DNA of 64,000 nucleotides from Stenopsyche tienmushanensis (Eukaryota; Arthropoda; Insecta; Trichoptera; Stenopsychidae), in assembly GCA_008973525.1 (NCBI GenBank), contig WACJ01000223.1:248001-312000 (forward strand). The letters are read 5' to 3'. The notes beneath the pieces were generated by a model. That model was not told where the DNA came from, searched no databases, and saw only the letters and a list, made by a program, of their open reading frames with translations. Positions 19,540 to 31,800 of this stretch are shown one piece after another (position 1 is the first letter of the stretch; every line of letters begins with the position of its first letter). A program made the position numbers and the translations under genes.

Positions 19540-20110
19540 ATTGGGATCCCTGTGGGAGTCCCCCATGGTAGCATCTCTGGATCCCATCTGTTCAACATAT
19601 TCTTACATGACATTCCAAAATCGGCATCGTCAAACATTGTGCTTCATGCTGATGTCACTAAATTGTTGCTGGCTGAGTTCTCGCGGCAACAATTTAGTGA
19701 CGACTAATCTACAATGCGTCTTGAATGCAGCAGACAAATAGCAACAAATCGCATTGTACAATCATCGACAGGTTCAAGTGATTCACATTGGAGCTTGTCA
19801 GATTCCCGGGAAATCCCACGTGAGATATCTGGGAGTGAACCTGGACATAAAGTTGAGGTGAGCATATCTACATGTTTTGAGCGCTAGAGCTGGCGGCTTT
19901 CTTTTCTATATACCGTAGACAGAGTGCGCTATCGTTCACGTTCGCATCACTATCGTTGCCGCGCCTGCCTGCAGTAATTTATCCTAATCAAACATTCCAA
20001 AACTGCAAGTCTTGCAAAATAAACTCCGCCCTTAATTTGAATCAGATCGCTCGACGTCAAAGAATATGTTTGCAGACTTAGCTTCTACGCTAAGATTTCC
20101 CTTCATTCCA
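19540..20110 (+). mobile_element. Jockey-like LINE reverse-transcriptase fragment
   Basis: Reads GVPHGSISGSHLFNIFLHDI, then ASSNIVLHADVTKLLL (a decayed YADD box), then VRYLGVNLDIKLR at about 19820. Jockey-clade RTs carry this series in this order. It begins inside the mariner transposase sequence and stops near the Tc1 left end. Confidence 0.65.
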
Positions 20111-20168
20111 TTTTAATCTTGTATTGTCCCAAAGTAACTACGGTAATGACGGCAGACATTTACAGATA

Positions 20169-21739
20169 CATTGTTGCTCAAAATTGTTCAAGTATTTTCC
20201 AAGTAGTTTCTTTTCGCTTCGTTTTTTGTGGATTCACACCCATTTAGACTTTAAAAGATAGTATTTCTTTAAATTGTATTTGATAATGTATGAGTATGAA
20301 TTTTATCGAAAGAAAACAAAGCATTTGAACAGTTTTGAGCAGATAGCTTTGTTTTTTCTTACTGTTGATGAAGCCTTTCAGCAACAGCAAGAAAAAACAA
20401 GTCGAGACACTGCTGTGTTCCAATACGCTTTACCGAGTCATCATGGACCGCACGGGAGTCAGTGTTGGTTCAGTACTATTCACAAGGGCCTGTCCGATGT
20501 TTGTCCAACGAATAAAGGAGAAAGACCCCGGAAGCTAATAGAGCACGGTATCCATCAAGTGTCGGGTGGCGGACCAAGTTCTAGTTGATAACGCCATGCA
20601 GATTGCGACTCAAGTCAAGGAATCCCTCCAAGAAGACGTCAGTCGACAATTGCAAGGGCACTCAAGTGTACTGGTTATCTCTCTGTTAAAAAGTCACTTT
20701 TAACTTCACACTGTTGCCGGAAGAGTGATGAATTTGCAAAAACCTACATCAACTGGACTTTATAGAGGATTGGAAACGGGTTATTTGGTCAGATGAAACG
20801 AACGTCAACTGTATGCTATCGGATTGTTTGTAGTAGAGCTGGTTTAAGGTCAGAAGAACGCCGGAATTGCCAAGCACGGAGACGGACAAATCATGGTTTG
20901 GGCATGTTTTACGGTCCTTGGCGCCGGCTACTGCACTTTAACCCCTACGGGAGTACTATCGGAGACCCTCCGTAACTCCTTTCACTACTCAGAAAGAGCA
21001 CTCTTGCACATTGAAGCTCGGAGACAGACAGAGACAGAGAGAACTTGTGCTATGGACAATGTTTGTTTTTTTTAACTGCTTGCCCTTCTTCGCTGCGTGT
21101 TGAATGAGTCTTTGTCCAATTATCATTTCCTTCTAAAGGAGGAGCAAATTAATCGATTTTTTGTGCATTGTTTATGTAAAGAAATGACGTGATCTTGTAT
21201 GCTATCAAATGTTTATTTACAATTGATCCTGCCTCGAATTGAAGATTGTCTTACGCTGATAGGAGTCGACAGAAAGTAATCGGTGTAAAGTGATTATGAA
21301 TATGTTCAATGACTTCATCGATTTTAAATTTGCTCACTAACGAAAAGTTTAATAGAAGGCAACATGGATCAGGAGATCTACAAAAGCATTCTGGAAAGCG
21401 ACTAGGAAGAAACAGTTTGATTTAATGGATCAGACAAAGAAAGAATTATATTCCAACACGATGGAGACCCCAAACACACAGCCCGTTACGTCAAAAAGTG
21501 CTCCAATTGGGAGCAATCTGTAATTGACACAAAAAGTTGCCAGATAAAATACTGAACAAAACTGTTCAAATGCGTTTTTCTATTTTTTGTCCTACTTCTT
21601 GGTTCAATGAAATCGATACTTATACATTATCAAATATAATAGAAATACTATCTTTTAAAGTCTGAATGGGTGTGATTCAACAAAAAACAAAGCGAAAAGA
21701 CACGTTTGGAAAATATTTAAACAGTTTTGAGCGGCGCTG
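20169..21739 (+). mobile_element. Full-length but dead Tc1-like transposon
   Basis: TA at 20167-20168 and 21740-21741 flank the element (1,571 bp, typical Tc1 size). Inverted repeats of about 95 bp match well: both ends contain CACACCCATT(T/C)AGACTTTAAAAGATAG read inward. Interior plus-strand frames give DWKRVIWSDETN, KHGDGQIMVWACFTVLGAG and FQHDGDPKHTARYVKK, the three regions around the DDE residues of Tc1 transposase, broken by stops and frameshifts. Confidence 0.88.
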
Positions 21740-21899
21740 TATGTGCCTATATAAAATGCCTAAAGATATCTTATTTAAAAATTTAAAATAAGCGATGCGA
21801 GTCCTCGTTGTTGAGTGACTGTGGCGCGAATGTGCGACGTAAGAACAAAGAGATTTTAACTTTCCATTTGGATGCATTATTTTTTGAACGCACCCCGTA

Positions 21900-22862
21900 T
21901 GTCCGATTTTTTTAGTTTATTTGATTGAGGTATGTCATGGGTTTGAAAAATTACATTTAATATCTCATTTATGACGGAAAATTTAGTTTTTCTATGAGCG
22001 AGTCATGACATGAAAAAAACACGAGTATCGTCGATATTCAAAACGTACATTTGAACAAAAAATATCATTAAGCGAAATAAATCTTAAAAATTACATACTT
22101 ATTCTGCGACTATTGGACGGCTTTATAGTACTACATTTCATTCCATTAAATTATGGTTTTCTAAAATTGATAAGATAGAAAAGAATATTAGAATGCGGAG
22201 TGACCCTACGTAGACATTGTTACACGATGTTATAGTTACGATGAACTGCAACTATCATTGTATTTAATAATAAATTTTGAATTTACATTACGCTAATGTC
22301 TTTTGATCATTTTTTGAAATCAATATTTAAGTATTTTGCCATTACATTACCATTTTATACAAAACAAAACAACGTAATATCAATCCTATAAATACAAAGC
22401 AAACGAATAATTTTTAACCGATGAATTGAGCATAAAATTGATTGTATTTAAAAATTTACACATTCGGAAAATACGCTGTTGATCTGTAGAGCGATAAAAT
22501 GAAACGCTATGTGCTTACGAACGCTAAAAAGATTTTACATAATGTGCCTTAATTGTTTTATAAAGATAGCGTTATTCAATTAGATATATAAGCACCGCCT
22601 TTTACATCGTTTTGGATGGGAAAAACACAAACAAGAAGTACATATATTGTTTCGTACGGAAACTTACATTGCGCGTTGCTAAATAATGATCATCTAAAGC
22701 GCAAAAATAAATAGATCACAAATCATACAAACATCCACGGAGAACGTACCGATACGTATTGATCGCACATCGATTAAGGTACTCACTAAACATTGATATA
22801 CAAATTCAATTAGATATTTTTATCACATACAATAACAGGTTTGACCATCCACCGCGTCATAT
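21900..22862. other. Intergenic interval with nothing recognised
   Basis: AT-rich; expected to hold the 3' UTR of the RCC1-repeat gene. No clear signal or repeat. Confidence 0.4.
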
Positions 22863-25800
22863 CTAATGCGTTATGTAAAGTGAGGATCGATCCTGTTTCA
22901 AACTGAATTGTTCCAGTAAGGATTTAATATTGACAATTGTTTCGAGCTTCTCACTTACCACGACTGAAGAATATTATCGCACAATTCCAAATTGAAGGCC
23001 GGCGATAAATGCTTTTGATAGTCTATTTTTTCCTTTGAGCAAAATATTGCAGACGCCATTTCTATAGTGTTGCCGTTGATTGATTTCTGGAGAAAAATGC
23101 TTTCCAGTTCGCTCATACTAAGCTTATGATCTATCCAAAACGTCGTAGCTTCATCGACGCACTCCGTCCAAATATTGCTATTATCCGGTAAGATATTGAA
23201 TATCGATTTGGTGACGGAAACGGCCGATTCTGTAATGTCGTCCACCGGCATGTACGTATTTTCTTGATCCGAATCAGGCAAGATATACTTGTCTTCCGAG
23301 CATTGACAACTTAATTTTAATGATTTATTTGTAATTTCGCCGAGTAATACTAGCCTACTTTGGCACTTGATTTCGTCTTGTAAAAAGCTTATGATATGCG
23401 ACGTGGACATAGGTACATCGTCGCACTGCATTTCTTCGACACTGCTCGAATCGTCATCGACGGAGTCGTCCTTTTCCGTTGTGGTGTGCTGTAGATAAGT
23501 CGGAACAATCGTTTGATTCCCGGCAAACAAATTGTTCAGTTGAAGATTGAGCGCTTCTGCATAATCTCCTCTCAAAATAGATAACAGTGCGCGTAGATGA
23601 TTGTCCAGCAGCGGAGTGTCATCGTCTACAAACTGATGGAGATTCCTTAATAAGCTGCTGGCCCAATGAGAATTTTGAAACGAATCGATGGAAGTTATAG
23701 GATTTTTCGGCCATTTAAATTGCGAGTTAATTGAACTGTTCGAATCGTGGTAATCCACATCGTCAACTGTAGTAATATATCTGAATGTTCTTTGTAAATT
23801 ATGAATATTGGGAAGACGGATTATCCTTGTTGTGTTTTTGAACATGACAACTTTTAGCTCTCCTTTTTTATTCGGAGGTTTCTGGAAAAAAAAGAGCAAT
23901 TTTAAAATGGAATTCAATACAAACTCAATATGGGAAATGTAAGTGTGATATAATTATGGTGGCGCAGTAAATAAAACTAATCATTATCTGGTTAACTGCC
24001 ATTAAAATCAATAAACGTAGCCGAGAGCCCATTCCCATATGCATCGATTTGATTTGTATTCAGGATTGTATATACAAGAAATTCGAACGAGAAAGACTGA
24101 GGCCTTCTGTGCCCGTTGCCACTGGCGCTGGAGGGTTTTGAGGTGCCGTATGTGGATTCACTGAGGTACTTTGGAGTCTGGCTTTGGTTCGGTTGCGCAA
24201 ACTTTGGTTTGTGGCCCACATCGAGAAAGCGTCATCGAAAGCGAGCAAAAGTTCAGAGCAGCTTGTCAGATTGATACCGAACGTCAGGAGTCCGAAGACT
24301 AGTTGGAGGAAATTCCTTTTGTCGGTCGTGCACTTCACGATGTTGTACATTGCGCCCACCTGCTCCAGCTGATTTGCTGGCTATCGAGCGCAAAGCTCGA
24401 TACCTCTGAGAAGGGCAAGTGGACCCACACCCTCCTGCCCGACTTAAGGAAATGGAGTGAAAGGAGACACGGATGACTTTGCTCTTTGGGTATACAGCAC
24501 ACCGAAGCCATCGGAGGTTCATGGATCGACTGGTCCACAGGCGATGTAGCATGGGTGAAATATCACCCGCCATACAATGGCACTGTTAATCTGTGCAGAT
24601 TTAATTTACCAGATGATCGGCGATATCTTTCGTCTTTCTTTAGGTGCAATGAGTCAATTTACGTGCATACATTGCGTCTGAAGGAATGACACTGATTGTG
24701 CACCATTGCCGGTGATGCGCAGGAATTGGGAATCGTAAAGAGTCATTGGATAGCTTTGGCTGCGGGAAGACATCCTTCTCACAGCCAGATCTTTCTCTCG
24801 TGTTTTAATAGAGAAGTTATCAAAAACGAAAGACATTCTATTTGATGCCCATCCACCTCCATCCATCTGTTTGGCTACATAACAGCCCGGAAGTAGAACG
24901 CACCTGAGGGACTCCCTGCGAACGTCTCCTCTTCGTCACCTTGTATGCTTCATTGGTGTCAGAAGTGGGATTTTCTACTCCTTGTTTCTTATAAATATTT
25001 AATATAATAAATTTTAAACATGTATATTTTTATAGCTAGCTCTTCGCAGTTATCTTGTTGAGACTCAGTGGTCCTCACAGATGTGTAATTTAATTTTTGT
25101 TTTGTGCAAACACATGCATTTTTGAGAGCAGGCTGGTATGGTCCGAAATAGCGAGGACCAAATACAGCTCAGATCACATGTTGCCCAGCAATGCCTTTGC
25201 AAGGAAAAGGGGACTGACTCTTTGTACTCCAAAATGCTCTTTTCAGAGCAGAGCATCAACAGGGTGACCTCGAATAGTTTTTTAATGTCTCGATGTAATC
25301 TGCTCAGTCTATAGATTCCAAACATTCCTTATCGAGATGGTCACAAAACCGTTCATCCAGATGGCCTGTTGGATGAGCATTCTAAATGAAACTCGGAGGT
25401 CGGAAACTTGAATGTGTGATACAGACAAGATGGATGTAGCCCCTTTTTATGAATGGATATTGAAGAGGCCCATAGTTCTGCAGTGGACTTTTTGTGGCTG
25501 TATTATGATAATGCTTATAGTATTACCGTGGCAGTTAATCATTTTATTATTTCGCTATTATCTTCCACAAATACATTATTCATAGTGATTAAAACTCAAA
25601 AAATAAAATAATATCAACATACCAGTAAGGCAGTGTTTCCTGTAGCGAATACTTTTCCGTCAAAATTAACAAAGACTGTAAAATCACCACCGCATCCTAC
25701 AGAGGGCACCAATTTATTATTGACTGTCCTCATTCTGCTCATCTTTTTTTCATCGGAGTCAGTTTTAGGCATTTCAACTACAGTTGGGATGAAAACTTCA

Positions 25801-28800
25801 TTGCGATTTCCAGTGCCTGAAATCAAAATCATGGTTTATTTGTAATTGTAAACTTTAAACGAAAGCAAAGAAACGATTCTTGATTACCTAATTGACAGTC
25901 AAGATTGAGACCCCATACGTACAGTAGTCCATTACTATCAATTAAGCAAGAATGATGCCAACCAGCAGCCATCTACATAAGAAACAAATTATTTAATGGA
26001 AATATAAATTTTATACTAATGAAAATATTTATTAGCTTACTTTGATTACTGTTCCGGTAACATTAGACGTATCGACTCTGGTCGGATATAAATGAAAATC
26101 ATCGTCCACGACCGGCGAAGGTGGCATCTGAACGCTTGAAGATATTTGTGCATAGTTATCATCTTGAGTCGTTTTTTGACTGACAGATACCGCTTTTCTT
26201 TTGGCGCTTCGTGCACCCAATCTTAATTTTTGAGGACTACAACCCCAGGTCCATAATTCATTATTCTTTAATAGTGCTAACTGAAATATTTAAAAATCAT
26301 ATTGAAACACAATAAAATATATATACATACATATGCAGAGTATTAAATATCAAATTACTGTATGGAAATAGCCCACGGCGATCATAACGACTGGACTATG
26401 ACCTAAATTCACTTTGATGGGTATGTTACTCTTTTGTCTACCAGAATCGCCTATTTGTCCAAATGCACTGTTTCCGCATACGTAAACCTGTTTAGACGCC
26501 GTTAACAATGCGGTATGACATGAACCGCAGCCGACATAGGTCACCTGTTCAATAAAAAAATGTTCATTGCGAGATTTCGAGGCGATCTGAGACATGAAAC
26601 AATGTAAAAATATACCTTTTCAGATTTCATTGTGAGAACTTTTTTTGGTACGGATTCATTATAAATTGTTCCATGCGCTAATTGGCCGTGAATACCCCAT
26701 CTGTTAAAGTTTTTGAGAATCTTTAGCGAATAAAAATACTCTTATGTGTTTTTAATTTAAAGTAGATATGGATATTGGATCGCATAGTGTAATTTTTAGA
26801 TGTAAATCAAAATTAAAATTGTACCTCTTTTTGCTATTTTGAGCAATTAGGCATGCTCATGGTCACGGAATGACTGCCCCTTCGCCATAGTGATCCTCCT
26901 TGGGAACATCTCTGTTGAGTTTGAGAAGGTTTTGACGTCGCTTGTATGATAGTCGGATTTTTTTAGGTCATTGTTGGCGCTTTTATTTGAGATAAAATCA
27001 AGCCCCAACCAGGAAATCAAGTTTTGGATACATTAGTGCTGCCATTTCTTCTGCTGATTGGAGAGTTTCTTAATTTTTTGACAATTGCTATGGCAAAATT
27101 AATGCAGTGTCTTGTCTCAGGACATGGTTTTTAATTTTTTCAGTTTTTACACTCTAGTGTGCAATTTTGTTGTGTAGGCTGGCATGGCCTCGAATAGCGG
27201 GGTCAATAAATAGCTCAGGTCAGTGGAGGGTCCCATGTCCTTATTCTGCACGATAGCACGCAACAGCATACAGAAGTCACAACTCGTGATAAATACACCC
27301 GGTTATACTGGAAACGTGACCATAAGTTTGGTCCATTGAAAGATACATTAAGAAATAAATGATTTAAAGACAACGCTGCTGTCAAATAATACGTGCGCAA
27401 CTGGTTTACGGAGCAGCTGCCTTCTTTCTTCAGTGATGGAATCAAGAAGCTTCCTATCCGATGGAATAAATGTTTTTCTAATGATTGAATGAAGGGAAAT
27501 ATGTAGAAAAATAATCCATTTGTATTTTTATATATCACTAATAAATTTGTGCAGCAAAATTCTGAGTCACATCTGAAGCGCTTTCATATGTTCCTCATAG
27601 TCTAAATGCTTTGTTCGTGAACGCATTCATGACAGAGTTAATTTGCATCTGTTAGTGCGAATATTCTTTCTGAAGACTGTGTGTCTGAATGATCCAATTT
27701 AAATCTAAAAATGAAGACACTCAGCAATCAACAGAAGAGACGACGGCACAAGCGTATCCAGAACTTAGTTAACGGGATGGAGCTTGATTTTATCTAAAAT
27801 AAAAGCACCAACAACGACCTGAAAAAATTCAACAGTATAACCAATATCAAAATCCATACCAACTTCTCAAACTGCCAATATTGGACGGAGATGATCATAA
27901 GGACGATCATTAAGGCGATGATGGCAGTCATTTCGCGACCATGAACACACTGAGATCTTCGATATATCAGAAAGAGATACAATTTATTATTTTTGTATAG
28001 GGTATTTCAATAAGGATGCTCGATTATTGAATGTAAATAAAATAAATTCATTTGAAAGAATATATATCGGTGAAACGTTTCTCGAACAAGCATTAATATT
28101 TAATTCTGAGCATCCTCATTGAAAGACTTTATATATACGAATAGCAAAAATATTGTCTAAAAAGTTCAACGTACCCCCATGTATATAAATTTCCCAAATC
28201 TGTGACGCACGCAGAATGATATTGACCCGCTGATATCTGTATTATTTTTTCACCGTACCATGCAAACGCCTCATTGACCATATTTTCCGAGTAATCTTTT
28301 CCTTGCACGCCGATTAATAAAGGTACATCGCTTATGCTTATATTGTTACCAATGCCCAACTGTCCGAATCGATTATCGCCCATCGAATACAACTAAAATA
28401 TAAGACGGATTAATAGCCTCAAACGTGCATATTTATACATTTCGATTTAAATAAACAAAATAATTTAATTATTACCCCGTTTTCCGTCAGTAATAACGTA
28501 TGATCTCGTCCGCAGGATACACTCAGCGCTTTTCCCATTAAACTGAGATCGAGATCGACGAAAGGAAAGCAATCGCTGTTCAAGGTAAGTTTTATTTTCC
28601 CATTGCTCGTGACTCCCCAATGCGTGTGACCACACGAAACGACGCATTGCGGCTCTATTTCTGTATGCGCGTTTTGAATGCTCCCCGAACAATTGTTAAT
28701 GTTTCCGTCCAAATTTAAAAACGTTTGCGTTTTCGACGAAGATATGCGCGAATGAAGCGTAGATATTACACCGAAAAAGGTCCGAATCAGTCTACGCATC

Positions 28801-31800
28801 TTGCTCAGCTGAAAATATGAGCGAAATTACAAATGGGTTAAAATCGATATCAGTGTGAATTTGCAATTTAATTACGTGAGTATTGGGTTGCGACGTAGAC
28901 AGAGCCCTGTATAATATTCTGAAACAATCTTGTAAAGGACACATCCATATGCATAGTTTCTGAAAATAAATACGATACGTTATTATTCAAATAAATTTCT
29001 GATCTTGATGACGTGTTCAACGTACTTTTAATAGCGTGGTATCGAATATCTCGCAATATTGATCGATGTATTTCAAAAAGGGGAGTGCTTGATCGGTGAT
29101 TAAAAATTGCGTATAATGCTTATTTAAAATGCTAGATAAACATCCCCGACACGGGGAGTTTGTGTTGGCCATGAGGGCTTGAAAGGTTGACCAAAGATGT
29201 CCTCGTTTGAAGGATATAATTTCGACGGCGTCCCATAAGCCGATACGTGTCAACAACATTTGATTTGAAATGGGCGAGAATTGGTTGAAATTCTGAACGT
29301 AATTTAATCTGTAAAATAAAATTTATGATACAATTTCAAAATAAATTCATTTTATCTCGTTTGAATAAAAAAATAGATTATTACAGTGTAGGTAAATGTT
29401 GATCGTCCATAATGGTGAGTAGAACATGAACATACAGACAAATGTTTGCAGTGTCAGTACTTTGAGGCGAGATACCGCTCATTATTATTTCAGAATACAT
29501 CCCCAATGCCCCCAATCGATTTATAATATCATCCGAAGCGAGCTGCAAAAGAAAAGATTTGTAGATCAAGCAAAATAAAAGAACTCAAATAGAATAAGGT
29601 GTGTGAATAAGTTCTCGCCGTTTTTACGTGAAAATAAATTCTTTATTTTAAATTCCATATCACGAAAACGATAAGAATCGACCCATTTTACGGTATCTTC
29701 ATAAAAAATGAAGTGCTGCTTAGCTTGGCCATGAGTCAACGATCGGAACAGTGGTAATCAGAACGAGCAATGTCAGGAGAGTACGGCGAGTGAAGTAAAA
29801 TTTTCTATTTCATCATTTCCATGTAGGTTTAGATCGCTTTTGCGACATGCAACATAGCGTTTTCATGCTGCGAAATCATCTCGTCGTGTCTTTGGGCATG
29901 TTGTGGTCGCTTTTCCTTCGATGCTCAACTCAAATGCATCAATTACTTTCGGAAGAATTCTCCTGTGATGGTTTAGTTGGGTTGGAGCAGCGCATAATAC
30001 CAGCTGATCCCAGCTTCTTCTTCTTGTGCCGTATCAGGTTCCCCCGGCGTTGATCACTCTGGCGAAGACCTCTGTCCTGTGCTGCCTAGAACAGTTCGTC
30101 CACTCTCTAATTTTGTGCAGCCAGATCATCTGCTTCAATCATCATCTGCCCAAATTAGTCGTCAAACCTAATTCTTTTCGGGTGACGTTAATCATATTTA
30201 GGAAGTTTTGAAGATCATTTATGACCGTGTCATCAGGATATCTGATGTTATTATTATACAATGTAAAATATCTTTGCTTTTTACCATTGGAGCAGCTGTT
30301 CACATGTAAAAAGACGCGTTTCCACATCTCTCGACTTCAAATCGTAAGATTCTTCTTTTTGTATAGCTCCCAATGGTGTCAGAAGTTTCGAAACTGTTGT
30401 TCCATCAATTCCTAATGATTTTGCAAGTTCAGATTACATTTGACATGGATCGTCATCAACCAATGCGTGGTACACCACTGCAAAATCATTATTTATGAAG
30501 GGATTAAACCGATCTCTGCATGTTCTTCCCGCCGGAGCATGATCACTATAGGTGCTGCAAAGATTCCGTGCGCTTCAATTGCATATTGCAAATACAGTTT
30601 ACTTGACAAAAAATTAAGCTATATGCGCACAATTATTATACCACCATCGGATTGTGAAACGGCTGGAACTTATTCACATACCCTATATATACAATTTTAT
30701 TAACTCACTTTAGCCAAACGGTATTTCGGCAGAGCCTGCAGAAAATTTCTTCGAGCTAATAAAACGTCGGCTGCGAGTGTTAAGAGAGGACGAAGGGGAA
30801 TTTTTAATGCGGCTGCGAGCCGTTCTATTCCACCGCCACCTTCGACGAGCTGTTCGACGATCCATTCGTGCACTTCGCACCTAAACGGTAATAGTAGAAT
30901 TGTTTGTTAATTTGACGATTAAAAATAAGCAATGTGACATAGTTGTAAAATGTAATAACTTGGTGGATAACAGATATGTTCTTTTGTTGGATACGACTAG
31001 GCAGGAGCCGAGATTGTATCGTGGTAGATCGAGCTTTGCTATCTCTGTTGTGTCGCTCCACTTTACATCATAGTGAGGGTCATTGGATGATTCGTTCACA
31101 CTCCAGGCATCTACGAAGTATTCGTCGTCTTCAAAGAAATCTTCCCATATTACAGTGTAAGAGCCATCCTGTAAAGATTAATTGAATCATTACCAAGATA
31201 TTATTCTGAATTTCAATAAATTGAATTCTTGTATTCGTGTAGATCAAGAGTGAGCGTTATGCAAACTCTTATTCAATTTTATGGTCTTACAACTTACTAA
31301 AGTTCTATGTAAATGGTCTTTGAGATGGACCAAGGTCAGACCAATAGAAGCAGAGAGTTGGATCCGGCCCGTAGGCCAGATATTGCCCACCCTTAATATA
31401 TATCATTTTTTTAATATTAGATGTTTGCATAAATTGTCATTTTTTTCAATGCTTTTTCAATACTGTTTGTTTGTCAAAATGTATGTTTGTTTATTTGTTC
31501 TGTATGCGTTCCAATACCGTTTATCCAATTGCGATGAAACTTTGGTGAGTTGTTGTGTGCATACCCATAAAGATGATAGAATTAGTACAATCATTGTGTG
31601 TATACACAATTTTTTTTTTTTACAAATGAACAGAATTAAAATACAAACACTTTCTATCTTTGTTTGGTATTGCAATGCATACTGGGTACTCGGTAGTTCT
31701 AAATAAATATTGTATTAAAATGAGCAGTCAGTATGAGGACATCTAATAGAGTTTCACACAAATAATTTCATGCGTTCATTTTAAAAAAAAAATAATTATG

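Larger units (their letters stand above)
19218..21899 (+). mobile_element. Mariner-like element carrying nested insertions
   Basis: Outer ends are inverted: GGGGTGCGTTCAAAAAGTAA at 19219 and GGGGTGCGTTCAAAAAATAA as the reverse complement near 21895, the same terminal family as 8745-9700. Between 19430 and 19540 the plus strand reads DAWKLHHDDAPSYSVFVVND, the mariner catalytic region, then is interrupted by a Jockey-like fragment and a full-size Tc1. Without those, the element would be close to 600-700 bp. Confidence 0.65.

Noticed and set aside
30368..30386. Another TGGTGTCAGAAG word, like the LTR primer site
   Set aside because: It lies inside mariner transposase sequence and reads as codons there (KLLTPLG on the minus strand); no LTR precedes it.
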